The notes under the pieces were generated by a model, which ran no database searches, had not been told where the DNA came from, and saw nothing but the letters and a program-made list of their open reading frames with translations. From Gymnorhina tibicen (taxonomy: Eukaryota; Chordata; Aves; Passeriformes; Artamidae), in the NCBI GenBank assembly GCA_013399875.1, contig VXAZ01001682.1, positions 248,001-312,000 of the forward strand: DNA of 64,000 nt. The letters are read 5' to 3'. The position numbers and the translations under genes were made by a program. Shown in pieces: positions 1-12,479 of the stretch (positions are counted from its first letter, which is position 1; the number at the start of each line of letters is the position of its first letter).

Positions 1-2090
1 TTGACTCACATTTCACACCACCCTAGCTCCTGGGAACATCCTTGCTAACAGCTTTAAATCAGCCTGGTCGTTAATGATGACTAGTTCAACATAATAGATC
101 GCAATTCTCCTTAGATGTCTCTTTGGACACCCAGCCTTCTTTAAAGCTGGAAAACATTATTCCTTCTATTTTTGTTCCTGCCAAAAATGCTATAATATTG
201 TGAACAGGTAGCACTGCTTTCCCAGAGAGCCAGCTTAGGCTCCACATCTTCACCAGAACAAGCTGCACATCCTTCGTCTCTCTGCCTTTCTCTCTTCTCT
301 GATTCCGTGAAAGCTTCTTTCAATTGATGAAATATACTTTGCTCTATTTTTTTTCAGACTCCCTTCTCATCTGACTCCAAAGCCCTCAGGACTGTCCAAG
401 TACTTTCTAAAAGCTTTCTGTATCATCCTCATTCCCTCTCCTGCTGTTTTCTCTCCCCCTATTCACTGGGAATGACAATAAAACCAAATGGAAACTCACA
501 GCTCTGTTGGATTTTGAGAGTTGAATGTTTGCAGAAGACCAGATGAGGCTCTTTCTGCAATCTGGTTCCCCATTCAAATTCAGGATTGTCTCTCTTTCCA
601 TGGCACTGAGCCGGTCTGCAGATGCTGCCGTTTATTCCTTATCTCCTTTGTGACTTTGGCACTCAGATCCCATGTTCTGCCAGTTTTTTGTCCCTTATTC
701 ATGCAGCATTCTCATCTATATGAGTTAAAAGTCTATTTCTTTCCTGTACCTGAAAAATACTTGCTTTCCCTGACCCCGATTTAAAAAAAAAAAACTAATG
801 CTAAATGTCTCTCCTGAAATTCTCAAGACTTTTGTTCAGATTTTTTAATTTTGTTTAAGCATATTGTTCTTATTTTTTTTAATTTTACTTTTGGACATGC
901 TTATTATTCCTTTTAATATTTTTCATGTCTCTGAAGATGAAAAATATTCAGCCATTTTTTCAAAGTTCACCAGAAAAATACAGAAAAAAAATCAGAAGGT
1001 ATAAACCTTCATTTCTTTTCTCTTCCATTCTATTTTTATGCCATTTGGCTACTTCTAGGAAATGCATTTCTCACCCTTTTTATTCTATATCCCAAAGAAC
1101 AAAATACATAGACTGGACTGCAGCCCTGCAGTCCATTCTCTGCACCCAAATCTTTCACTGTGGTCAGGTAAAGATTGGTAGGAATGATAGATGAGAGCAG
1201 CAGTCTCTGTATGGAGACGCAGAGTCTCCATTAAAACAGGACCAAGTCATGCATTCATTTTCTCCCCAGATGAAGACAATTTGGTCAGCGTTGATCCACT
1301 CTAGATTTGGACAGGTTCTCTAGAAGAGAAAAGGTGTTGGAGCTTACAGGACATCCTCTCAGCTCTCTATCTTTGAAAAATTATTTGACTAGTTAGTTCC
1401 CTTTTTGAGCCAGCTGTTTGCTCAGTTCCCTGTGGATCCAGACGAGGATACAAGGACAGGCTAGAGCAACCTGAACACCCTACACACAAATATATGGGGC
1501 TGTGCCTACCTTCTTGCCTCAGCCCTTATCTCATGACATCTGTCAAAAACAAAACCTTTCCTCAAGCATATCCTGATGTGGTGAATGGACCAACACGGAT
1601 TTGTTTTTAGAGAGATTCCTTGCTCTTCTCATCCACAGAGGATCAAAGATCAAGTCAATACCAGGTACTTTGGCATTTCCTGCAGGTGTGAATATATTAC
1701 TCTGTGCACACACGTTGATTTTCCGGCATTATCAGTAGATAGTATAAACTCAGAGGATTTTGCATGGTGATGCTGTAGGTCAGAAATCAGACCTTGGCAA
1801 GAATCTCTTGGTTTTCTTCCTTCTAAATCAGAGTTTTCCCCACTGTTTGTCCTAAGGGAAAAAAAATTAACCTTCACAAAGCTGGCAGTCAAGCCTGATG
1901 TGCAATTTTTATGTCAGATGTTATACTGCACTATTTCAATTTTTTTATACATATGTTCATCTCCACATTCCCCATCCCTACACATGCACATATACCTATG
2001 ACAGTAAAGCACCCAGAGTGCTACTAAATCAAGGACTGAAAAATGAGCAAACATCACAAGTGAAGGTTTCTCTTCAACCATAATTTCATA
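1..2090. other. Unique AT-rich non-coding stretch
   Basis: No recognisable repeat, RNA gene or exon is seen. The stretch is rich in pyrimidine tracts and short T or A runs, for example near 782-793 and 871-880. Open frames reach only about 90 codons, lack protein-like composition and have no convincing splice context. Read as intergenic or intronic sequence. Confidence 0.6.
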
Positions 2091-2335
2091 CAGAATCAAA
2101 CAGATGAGTTGAAGTTAGAAGGTGGAAGGAACCTCTGGAGATCATCTAGTCCAATCAATCTGCTCAGAGTAGGAAGAGGTAAAGCAGGTCACTCAAGGAT
2201 GTGTTCAGCTGGGGGCTGAATATCTCCATGGACAGAGATTCAACCACCTCTTTGGGCAAACTGTTCCGGTATTCAACCACCCTCACAGTAAAAAGGTTCA
2301 TTCTTCTTTCCAGCTCCAGTGGTTTTCCTCCCATC
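2091..2335 (-). mobile_element. CR1: CR1 LINE 3'-end fragment
   Basis: The left edge carries a degraded cagaatca tail, followed by the antisense CR1 landmark reading ctctggagatcatctagtcc near 2132-2152, then the block around accacctctttgggcaaactgttcc (2245-2269) and ccctcacagtaaaaagg. Order and orientation match the reverse complement of an avian CR1 3' end, truncated at its 5' side as usual for CR1. Divergence is considerable, so the insertion is old. Family recognised from memory; subfamily not assigned. Confidence 0.85.
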
Positions 2336-5300
2336 CCCATCTAGTTATTTCTAAATCCTTGAATTCTGGGGTTTTTACCATTTTTTCAATACCAAGCTAT
2401 TTAGTTATTAGTGGTTTTCCCAGCCTTCACAGCCACCATGCAGTTATTTCATCAGTATCATTAATGACACCATCAACATTGTCTGTCATATATGCAGACC
2501 ATGGAGCAGATTAATAATACTATCAAAACATTTTTGTTGAAAAAGATATTAAGTTACCTTAATTCACTAAAAATTCATTTAAAATGTGGGTGCTCATTGC
2601 CCAAAGCAAGTTAGCATGAAATTCAATTTATGCTCATCTGCTTAAGACTGGCAGAGTGTAAGACAGTGCCTGAAAATTCTAATAAAGTCTGTCCCCCACT
2701 CTAATAAAGTCTGCTGGTGCCTCCCATTGTTTGCATTGTGGTTATTCTTTGTGTCCCAGCAGTGTCTGAAGGAGCCAGTGACACCCCACATTAATATGCA
2801 TGTTGAACACTTACTGCAACATTAAAATATCTGAGTGTTGGTTTTCCCGTTAGATCTGTGCTGAATTCTTGAAAACTTTTGCGTCTACTCTGGCAATTCC
2901 TCCAGGACACACCTTTCTTCAGAATCCACACAACTAGCAGGTGCACATGTGTCCCTTATTTCAGAAAAGTTTTCTCTCTGTCTACTAAAACATCAGCTCC
3001 ACAGTTGTGTTCAAGATGCTACTGTTGAAGTTTTGCTCCTGCTTTGTGACCAAATATGTCACCTCCTTCCCTCCCTCCCCAGTAAGACAGGGCTTGGAAG
3101 GGAGCTCTTCAGTCTCCAGATCCACAAACCTCCTGCAGTAGGACACGCACATCATCTCCTCTGTTCTGGAAATGAATCAACCTCCCTTTTGAAACAAGTA
3201 ACTTCTTCTTTTCATACAACCCACATTCATCCCCAGTTTATCCAATTCCTTACACATTTTACAATGTATGTCAGTTCCCAGTGTTTCTTGCACCACTAGA
3301 GAAGTTTGACACTGTATCAATTCAATTACTACTGAAATCCAGAAGAAGGAAATGGACTTTTTTTTTAATCAAGAAGGCAACCAGCAGGGTTTGGCATACC
3401 TTAGGTGCTGATAAAGCCACTTGGCATTCATATTTTACACTGGCATTCTTGTATAATTATTCTTTCCTTTGAATTTTAGAGTCTGGTTAATCAGGTAAAG
3501 AGTTATTCTTCCATTAACATTTTCGTATTCCATTCATCAAAGCGCTTAAGTACAAGCCTATGTAACATATCAAAAATTTCCAGAAATAAAAGAAGAGCAA
3601 AACTTTCAAGATCAAGAGACTGATGTTTGGCTGATACTGAGAGCATAACTGAATGAATGAAAAGATGAATAAATGTATGAGTAAATGACTACAGTAAGAT
3701 GTTTAGGTAAAGTGGTGAGAGAAATGACTTAACATTAAACTCATTAATTCTCTGCCTAACCAGCTCCTGCTATACAGGGTGACCAATTACAGTTATTTTC
3801 CAGTTCTTAATAGATGATTAATTACATTTTAGTCTGGCTATGAAGCTATTATACCATTATAGACTCCCCTGGTATAACACAGTCACGCTATTTGACTGGC
3901 AAATGCAGCCTGAGGCTACAATTTCTAGTTGTGTTAGGTCTGGTAGACCTAAAATGTTATTGAAAAATAAGGTTGTAGATATAACGTACGTAAATAAAAC
4001 ACTGAACTGTGGAAGGCAGTGTAACACTTTTCATTCTGATAGTTCAATTCCAGAAATTCCATGGCATGACAAATGATTTGAATAAGTGTGTCATATAAAG
4101 ACTTACACATCACCCTTATAACTTTCATTATTTGAAATTACTCTTTTTATGAAACTTCCCAGACCTGGTGGAGCAAAGAGCCCCATCATGCATTACTGGG
4201 GCCAGCTGGGAGGTGCTGCAGTTAGTCATTCACAAAATGTATTAAGTACAAAAACACGACAGCTCTAATTATTATAAATGGATCATTAAATCCCTTTCAA
4301 TTGCAGTGTGAAATACAATCTCTCAATAGCAAGCATCTCCTGGAAAAAAAAAAATCTTTTCTCTGAAGTTAAAAAGAAAAGATCCATTCTGATCTGGATG
4401 TGAGAATGTGATAGAAGGTGAAGTGCATTTTCCTAGTGAATGCCAGCATTATTAAGAAATTAATAGCTGTTAATGGGGGGAGGTCTGAGATGAGAGAAGT
4501 AATATTTATAGAAAAGGTAATCTGTAAAAAGGAAAGAGCCATGGATTGTCATATTTCAGAGGTAGATTTTACAGCATTAAAGCTCTTGCGGGCAAGGATG
4601 AACAAGGTGACCTTAGGGAAATTTCCAGTCACTTTCTGAAAGTCACTGCTTGGAGAGAAGGACTTTTCTTACTCGCTCTCAAGGGAGCTGGTGGAAGTTC
4701 CTTCCCTGGGCGCACTTGAGAAGACATGACTGTGTATGTAAACACCAGCCCTTTCAAGCAACAAAGGAAAAACAGCAGAAAAGGAAAAGAGCCCAAAGGG
4801 AGGAACTGAAGATGCAGAAAGCAGCAACAATTCCCAAAATGCTATAATAAACCTTTTATTTCAGCTATTCTGTTCCAAACTTCAAGCACTAGACTGAGAC
4901 ACATTACACAAGGGAAAGGCAGAGAATGTCTAGTGAAAGTGACAACATTTGCCAGAGCTCCTGCTTTAGTGCAACTTATACAACATTCCCACCCTTAATG
5001 TGGACTGAGGAAGCAGTTATACAATGGTTCACATGAACTAATAAAACATAACAGCATTAAATAGGTTTTTCTGTAATAGGGAATATTTGAGGCCAAAATC
5101 TAGACCTAATCTGTAACAGCAAGGTAAAAGAAGTGGTCAAATTAAAGCATAGACACCAGTGAGAGGTAAAAATGACTGTTGTTACAAACCATTTTGAATG
5201 CAAGCAGTGGTGGCAACAAGCTATTTTCATACACAATTTAAATCCACATTAAATAACTTTCTTGTATTATTCTCACATAAATGAGAAGCCTTCTTTTTCT

Positions 5301-7640
5301 TCTGTGTGTGTCTCCCTTTGGACTGTTTGGCTCCCTTAACTGGGATGGAACAGAAAAAGAAGGGCTATAGATAATTAATTCCAAGTGATAGACGTAGTGA
5401 AATGTTCCCTAAACCTCTAAGTGGAGGTCTGTTGCAGGAATAACTACCAATTCCTAGTTCTGTTTTTACAATGCCCTTACAGTTACTGAATGCTTATGGT
5501 GAGGGGTGGTCAAAGCAAGAAGAAGCTTTGCAGAATGCACATTTGACATTGATGTGGAATAACCTGTGACACACGCAGCCTTCGTGCCCAGTTCTGCCTC
5601 CCTGAGAAAAGCTGAAGTCCTTCACCACTGGCTTTGTGCTGATCAGAAGCAGCACAACAAGTGGGACCTGTCACCAAAAATAGTGGCTGAATCATGCCTT
5701 GCTTATCTTTTCTCCCATCTGAGAAAGTATCAAGCATGCTTAGTGTCAGAATGTGTCTTTGAGGAACTCTGTTAATAACATCAACCACTGTCATTGCAAC
5801 CAGTTAGTTCTCTGTAGGCTCTTTAAATACTACAGCCATCTCCATTTCTACAGTTACAATGCTAATTTACATTTTAAAACTTTAGGAAATACACTACACT
5901 GTTGATGTCCAGTTTTCCCACAAGAAAACTACTGGGTAACTTGACACAATCTTAACCTCAAATCCAGATTGTTTTCTTAATTTCTCACCCTTTACTCACC
6001 CTTCATTCCGCCTTTCCTTTGAAATCTGTTTAGAACTTGAGAACTTAACGTGCTCCTCTTATTCCTTTCTTCTTTATTGCTACTCTTTAGATGCTTAATT
6101 CAAGAAGAAACATGTTGCAAAAACACAGGACAAATGTGAGTGCAAGACATGAAGTCTGTATTTCTCTCTTGTAAGAGAGTTTACAAAGAAGGTAGAAAAT
6201 TCGGTCACTCAGATGACTACCAGGTACACTGCACAGGAGAGGAATAAAATTGTAAGGACTGGAAGAAATAGTGGGGAGGTTTTGACATTTTCTGTCTGAT
6301 TTCTCAAGAAAACAAGGCTGAAGCCACTGTGCTGTGTGAGTGAATACAAGCACAGATTTGTGTCGCAATTGCCGGACTGTCTAGAAAGCCTTTGAATGAG
6401 ACCCTATCAGTCATTGCAATTTGGCCTCATTCTTTGTAAAAAAAATTAAGGAATCCACTTCCCCTTACTAATCCAGAGGAAACTAGTCTTTATTTTTCAC
6501 CTGCTCATGAAAATTGTTAATTTGAAAAGTAATGAACTTGCATCGCAACACCTCCTGTGAGTGAGGTCACACTGGGAGATACACCCATTTAAGTGGAGAA
6601 TGCTGTTCTTCAGTTAAGTCCAAATTTGCTCCTGATTGTCTTTGAGCTATGATTTCATACCTCAGTGCTGTGAAGGACATCAGAAAAAGACAGGCTGCCA
6701 ATTACTTCCAAGTGAATAATTTATTTAACAAATTTAGATACTTCACTTTCTTGGATTGTTCCCTGTGAGTACAGAAGAACTCCATTTTAATTTGTTATGT
6801 TGAAAATTCTGCTGCATTATTTCTGCAAATAGTTTCTGACATGAAAAATGAGGACATTCTTTCAACAGTCCAGTAATCAGAGTGACCATGATTATCTCAT
6901 GGTCACCAGGTAACATTCCTCCTTTGTTGTATCCTTTGCTTGTTATATTCCAAGACTGCAAAAAGCAGCAATCTTCTCTTGTTTTAACTTCATGCATGAT
7001 TTAACACAACAGAGCTGAGCACTCTACATCTCACTGTAATATGAATAATAATTCAGGGTATGATCTCTTTTGTCAACACACATCAATCTCAGCTATTATA
7101 CAGCTTCTCTAAGACAGACGGCAAAGTACCTCATGGTATCCTAATAATACCCATTAGACACAGGAATTCTAAAATACCCATTTATTGCTGTGGAAAAAAG
7201 GGCCATGTATAAAATGATTACCTTGGGCATCCATTGTAATACTTAACAAGAGCAGAATATTTTCAACCATCTAAGCTGGGCAGTAATCAAGTCAGTTCAG
7301 GTCAACAGAGAGGATTAAATACCTCGTAAGGGGAGTTCAGAGTCAGCTACAGCACTCATGTCTCTCCAGTAACGATTCTGGGACATTGCATGCTGTTGGT
7401 GTATCATTCCCAACAGGGATGAGTTTTCAGAACCATTCATTACTCATGAAAAATACTCCTCTCCCTTCCCCTCTGTCCCAATCCACAGAGGTAAGAGGGG
7501 TGAGGTGGGGGGAACAAATAAACTGAAAAACCATCACAGAAAACCTCACACTGAACCAGAATAAAGGTGGAAATCCAATAGGAAGTTTCATTTTCCTGCA
7601 TGCATTCCTGTATATTTCACTACATTAGCAGGCAGGCTGG
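2336..7640. other. Unique non-coding stretch
   Basis: No repeat or gene is recognised in this 5.3 kb apart from small low-complexity patches: an imperfect GAATGAAT/TAAATGA run at about 3650-3690 and A-runs near 4343-4353. The segment around 4250-4340 is AT-rich with homeodomain-core-like TAAT/ATTA words and could be a conserved non-coding element, which a single sequence cannot show. Open frames stay near or below 95 codons. Confidence 0.55.
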
Positions 7641-7654
7641 GTCAGGATAATATT

Positions 7655-7722
7655 TGCAGATGGACTAGATGATCATTGGGGTCCCTTAGTTATGAGTGAA
7701 ACAGTCTATTCTATTCTACTTT
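7655..7722 (+). mobile_element. CR1: CR1 LINE 3' tail
   Basis: A short plus-strand CR1 terminus. The sequence tggactagatgatcattggg (7661-7680) followed by gtcccttag and a ctattctattctac tail matches the last ~70 bp of CR1 (ggactagatgaccttnnaggtccctt... then attctatg repeats). The rest of the element is not recognisable upstream, so this is a heavily 5'-truncated copy. Confidence 0.75.
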
Positions 7723-8445
7723 AGTCTGTGAAGTCTCACAAATTATGGGAGGGGAGAAAATGTGGTTTTGAAAGCAAACTCTAAGTAGCCGGTAAGAATT
7801 ATAGAGCAGGACTCCACAGAAACATCCTCTGAACCATTCCCAGGGCCAGCCACACACATGACTAGAATCAAAGTCCCAATGCCAAGCTGAAAGAAGCTGT
7901 GAGAAGAAGAGTAGGGATTTATTAGGATCTGTAAGAAATTCTGGACAGAATGGAGCAAGCCCAAAACCAAAACAGAATCAATCTGCAGGTACCATAGGGT
8001 GGTTCTCATCAAGAAATGGGACAAAGCAACAGGCACAAAAAAGATGCAACTGGAGATCATGAACCTTCACCTTGAAATGCAATTGAAGACACAAAACCTC
8101 CCTTTCCTCATCAAGACATAGCATAGAAATTAAAAAAAATTAGGTAGTAAGCAACAAAAAAACCAAGATGCTGACAATCAGGCCCAAGTATGTTTGCGGT
8201 TCTTTGCAAGTTCTAAAGGGCCTCTTAAGTGTCAATATTGAGTTAAAAGAAACTTAGGAGAGACATGTCATCATGTAACAACGAGGTGATGTGCTTATTC
8301 CCTGAAAGGTCTGCCAAAGCAAACACAAAAGGGGATGATCACAGCAGAAGTGAATTCAGCACTTTCTTTCCCCAACAAATGTGTTCAACTCAAGTTCCAC
8401 AAGTATTTAGTCTTAGTAATCCTTCTAAAGCTCCAGCAGTGATTC
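7723..8445. other. Unique non-coding stretch
   Basis: Ordinary AT-rich sequence between a CR1 tail and the LTR that starts near 8446. A 105-codon frame on the minus strand (8060-7743) has no recognisable domain and is regarded as chance. Confidence 0.5.
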
Positions 8446-8864
8446 TGTGTGGAGGCCGGCGGGCCTGTTGGGATAAGGGACAGGAAGGGTCCATTAGCAG
8501 GACCGTCCCTGAGGGTAGAAATCCTCCCCAGGTTGGAGTGACAGGCTTCTCCTAAAATGCATCGTACCTTTATGTTAATGTACCCCAGTTCTATTCCCCT
8601 GATTGATCTGTTGGCCTCCCTGCCCCTTTACCCCGGTATGTCTGTACCCCGGAATGTTCTCCATTCCCTGCTCTCCCATTGGCCCTCGTTCCTTTGTCCC
8701 TCCCTCACAGTATCCCTATTGGTTCTCTTACCCTAGTCCCGCCTTTGTACCGCCCCTGTGCCCTCAGACCATTGGCCCTGATGCTCTCTCCGCCCCCGTA
8801 GAAAACCTTGTACCCTCCATCGGTCTTCATCTTCATTCTTGGAACTCTTCATGTGAGTGTCCAC

Positions 8865-8870
8865 AATAAA
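8865..8870 (+). promoter_or_regulatory. LTR polyadenylation signal AATAAA
   Basis: Canonical hexamer inside the LTR, about 65 bp downstream of the TATA-like gtagaaaac and followed downstream by a GT repeat at about 8928-8942, as expected for the R region of an avian retroviral LTR. Confidence 0.6.
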
Positions 8871-8894
8871 CCCTCCTGTGGAACCCCATACGGA

Positions 8895-9253
8895 GACCCT
8901 TCCCGGACTCTTTTGTCGTCAGCTTGCGTGTGTGTGTGTGTGCCCGCTGCTCCAGTGGCGAGGCTTGTGTGAGTGCCCCCGTGGCCTCCCCCATTCGTAC
9001 TTGTCAGGGATCGGCGACTCCGGGAGTGCCGGATCCTACGTGGATGCTCGGGGAAGATGCATTGCCCTCACTNGACCCTTCCCGGACTCTTTTGTCGTCA
9101 GCTTGCGTGTGTGTGTGTGTGTGCCCGCTGCTCCAGTGGCGAGGCTTGTGTGAGTGCCTCCGTGGCCTCCCCCATTCGTACTCGTCAGGGATCGGCGACT
9201 CCGGGAGTGCCGGATCCTACGTGGATGCTCGGGGAAGATGCATTGCCCTCACT
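8895..9253 (+). repeat. 178/180-bp tandem duplication flanking an N
   Basis: Copy 1 (8895-9072) and copy 2 (9074-9253) are nearly identical from gacccttcccgg to gcattgccctcact. Differences seen are one extra GT unit in copy 2 (seven versus eight GT repeats) and a couple of C/T substitutions, for example gtgcccccg versus gtgcctccg. They are separated by exactly one N at 9073. Such near-identity around an N suggests an unmerged contig overlap or two LTR ends brought together by a collapsed gap, rather than a natural repeat. Confidence 0.9.
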
Positions 9254-9350
9254 GACTGCAGCAGTCCTACCGAAGCGGCTTCTTGCGGAGACGCTTTCGG
9301 GAAGGTTGCGGCACTTTTACCACCAACTCCCGCCACAACGTCTGGAAAGA

Positions 9351-11855
9351 TGTAAGAAACTGCTACTAAAGCACAGTCCTTGGGCTTCCCATTGCATAAA
9401 CATGGGGACTCATACTGTCTGTCCGAGGCCTGGAAATTTCGTCAAGACATTCCCAAATCAGATCTTATCTCCAGCTCTCATAAAAAGTAGAGTGGTAAGA
9501 TGAAATTATTCCTTGCCAGACAGAACACGTATAATTCTGTTTTCACCAGAACATACCAGATGAAGGCTCCAAAAAAGAGCAATACAGGTTTTGTAATTTG
9601 CTTTTTAACATGGAATAAACCCCCCTTTCCTCATTTCCTGCTGAAAGAGTCATTTTGCTAGTTGGTCCTGGCAGCTCCAGTCAGAACCACCTACATGGCT
9701 CTGCTCTATCCCACATAATTTCATGAGCCATCAACAAAGTGCTGCTCCTTACTTTGTATTGGCAGCAAAGTGCTAATTACAGTCAGGCAGCCCAAACGTT
9801 CTGCTACCACGGTGGGGAGAAGAGCACACAGAGGTTTAAGGATTGCCTCAGAGAAGAGTGGGCAAATGTACTTCCATCTTCCCTGGAGGAGGATTTTTAT
9901 TGCAATCAGCTCCAGGCCTTAAGGATATCTTTCCTGCACCTCCTGCAAGCCTGTGGTCCTGCCAAAGCTGCACACAGAGGTAATGGCTGCAGGAGGCAGA
10001 TCAGAGAGCCTAAAGGCATGGTTTTCCTTGTGCAGGAGCACATTGTGGCTATCCTGTTCCTGCTTGATGGAAAGCAAGTTTGGGAACGATCTCAGCCAGC
10101 CTCAGCCCTCCCTCTTCCAAGCTTCCCATCCATTCTCCTGACCTTGGCTCAGTGTTCAAATTCCCCTCAAGCTCTGCACACAGCTTGGAGGCCACCCAAG
10201 GACAGGCAGATTGCATGAGTATAAAACCCAGCTCAAACTGATCTAAAGAGTTTGTTTCCTCAGGTGAACAAGGGCTCTACGACCAGCCAATGCTCTATCA
10301 GAGGCATTCACTACATGAAATGTTATTACCACTTTGCATATAATAAATATTCAAGCCACATGTCTCTAAGGCACTAGGTTAAGGTGCTTAACATTTGAGT
10401 ACACATCACTGAAAAAGCAGGTTGGTACTTTGGTACTAGCTCATCTCTATTTTTAGTCTTAACACAGCTATAACATCCCCAGAAGCCTGACCACCCTGCT
10501 GTGATTAAATATCATACTTGTACAGTGAACTGCTGCCTAGATTTTAGAGCAGATACATTTATTTTAAACCTCTGATCAGCATAGTATGCCCTTATTTTCA
10601 TTCTAGGTTATTAAAACAGCAGTGCCATTCTGCTCCTTTTTCATATATAACCATGCAAGGAAATTGCTAATGGTGATTTACATTTTTATTGGAATTAGTG
10701 GAAGGACTTACATAAAATTAATTGGGAGTTTTCTTACCTGTCACATCATTGAAAGTTGCTGGGACAATGAGGAAAAGTAAGTTTGAAGCACTAAAATATG
10801 GTGAGGGCAAAGATGAGTCTTCTAAAGATTTAAGATCTGAAATAGCCAGACACATCAGGGTTTCATTTGAGGGTTTAGATTTTGAAACATGTTGTACATC
10901 ATATTAAATATCATAACAGAGAGGACATCTCCAGGTTCTTGTGCCCAACCATGTTCTGGCTGCTCTCTAACCACCACTAGGCAATCAAAAGTTTCCTGTC
11001 AACCCTGATATCTTACTTGCTGTGGGGTGCGTCAAGCAAGCCAAGGAGTTTTCCTGTGACTCAGGTTACTTTGAGAATAAAATTCATTTGCCCAAACACA
11101 ACCTTCTGAGTCACTTTGGGTGCTGTGGATCATCCTGCTGCTGCTCCAGAACAGAGTAGCTCCTCTGCCAGTCGGATTTGGTACAACACATTTCCTGCCT
11201 GCAGCAACAGTCTGTTCATGCTCTTACCCCGCAGTGATTTAACCAAACCTGGATTCTAGCAAAGACAAAAATGCAATGGATTAAGAGGATGCACACAATC
11301 AGCTACCACAGTTCCAAGGACTTGCAATAATCCATTATGCAGTGCTAATTTTGACCATTTCCGTCTCCCTGAATACAATGTGGTGGTCCAGCCCAAATTA
11401 CTCCATCTCCTCAGCCTCTGCACCAAGTCTGGCCTCAACCACTCTCCAAAGTGGCACAAATCCTACAAAAAGGCAGGCTGTGAGAAAAAACTGTACGAGG
11501 CTGTGAAATTCACGGCTATCACATCAGAGATTGTCTATGCAGTAAACTGGAGCTGCTGTTGCTTTCTGCTACCAACAGACTGAAAACTGAGCACACAGCT
11601 GGGGTGTATTATTGCAGCTTGTGACAGCCAAAAGCTTTTCCTTTTCCCTTCCATCCAGTCCTCCTGTTTGTGTCAGCCAACTTTTATGTCTCATCCATCG
11701 AGAAAGAAGTCAGAACCCGTTACATGGCTCTGAGTAGGCACAACCATTTACCTTCTGTTTGTACAACTGGCATGACTGCAGATCAGATGTGTGAACACAG
11801 ACTCTCTTTATACATCAGTTATTACTGGTGGTTGCCCCAGGCACTGTCCAACCAC
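9351..11855. other. Unique non-coding stretch with a chance 159-codon frame
   Basis: No repeat is recognised. The longest open frame here (9739-10218, +) has no domain, repeat or family resemblance that I can see, has no splice-site logic, and its length is within chance expectation for 64 kb. A polyadenylation-like aataaa lies at 9615. Regarded as intergenic or intronic. Confidence 0.5.
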
Positions 11856-12479
11856 AAGTATCTCCAACCAGCAGTGTTCCCAGATGGCCAAGAAGGGCAA
11901 TGGCATCCTGGCTTGTATCAGCAACAGTGGGACCAGCAGGACTAATGATCACCCCCCTGGACTTGACTGGTGAGGCCACATCTTAAATCCTGAGTTCACT
12001 TCTGGGCCCCTCAGTTCAAGAAAGACTTTGAGGCGCTGGAGCATGTCCAAAGAAGGGCAACAGAGCTGGGGAAGGATCTACAGAGAGGCTGAGAGAACTG
12101 GGAGTGTTTAGCCTGGAGAAGAGGATGCTCAGGGGGGACATTATTGCTCTCTAGGACTCCCTGATATGAAGTTGTAGCCAGGTGGGTGTTGGCCTCTTCT
12201 CCCAAGTAACAAGTGATAGGGCGAGAGGAATTGAGATCAAGTTGTGACAGGAGAGCTATAGATTGGATATTGGGAAGAATTTCATCTCTAAAAGTGTTGT
12301 CAAGCATTGGAAGAGGCTGCCTGGGGAGGTGGTTGAGTGACCACCCCTGGAGCTATTTAGAAGGCATGTAAATGTGGCACTCCTGGACATGGTTTAGTGG
12401 CGGGTTTGGCAATGCTGGGTTAGCAGCTGGACTTGATGTTCCTAAAGGTCTTTTCCAAACTAAGATGTTCTGTGACTCC
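11856..12479 (+). mobile_element. CR1: CR1 LINE, 3' part (~620 bp)
   Basis: Long plus-strand CR1 match: an aaccagcagtgttcccag block at about 11868, atggccaagaagggcaatgg (11883-11902), ctggagcatgtccaaagaag near 12038, cagcctggagaagagg-type block near 12110, then cccaagtaacaagtgatagg (12200-12219), and a terminal ttctgtgactcc tail at 12468-12479. This covers the C-terminal end of ORF2 and the 3' UTR. The frame is broken by several stops and indels, so it is a dead 5'-truncated copy. The 5' edge is approximate. Confidence 0.92.

Larger units (their letters stand above)
8446..9350 (+). mobile_element. Endogenous retrovirus LTR (CpG-rich), with an assembly gap
   Basis: GC- and CpG-rich composition contrasts sharply with the flanks. 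Starting at TGTGTGGAGG, the U3-like part holds three inverted CCAAT boxes (ATTGG at 8678, 8718 and 8771), a TATA-like gtagaaaac at 8798, and an AATAAA polyadenylation signal at 8865-8870, followed by a GT-rich run: the normal order of a retroviral U3-R-U5 in plus orientation. A second R-U5 copy follows a single N at 9073. No target-site duplication could be paired, so the right edge (about 9253-9350) is uncertain. No gag, pol or env sequence is seen beside it. The architecture resembles the minus-strand LTR at 26.3-26.9 kb (same gtagaaaacc then polyA-signal order), suggesting related families. Either a solo LTR or a provirus collapsed at the gap. Confidence 0.75.

Noticed and set aside
8857..9503. 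Three overlapping plus-strand open frames (98-176 codons) across the LTR
   Set aside because: They run through the N at 9073 and through both copies of the duplicated block; they are GC-driven frames in non-coding LTR sequence.
9739..10218. 159-codon plus-strand frame
   Set aside because: No recognised domain or splice logic; a frame this long is expected by chance about once in 64 kb.
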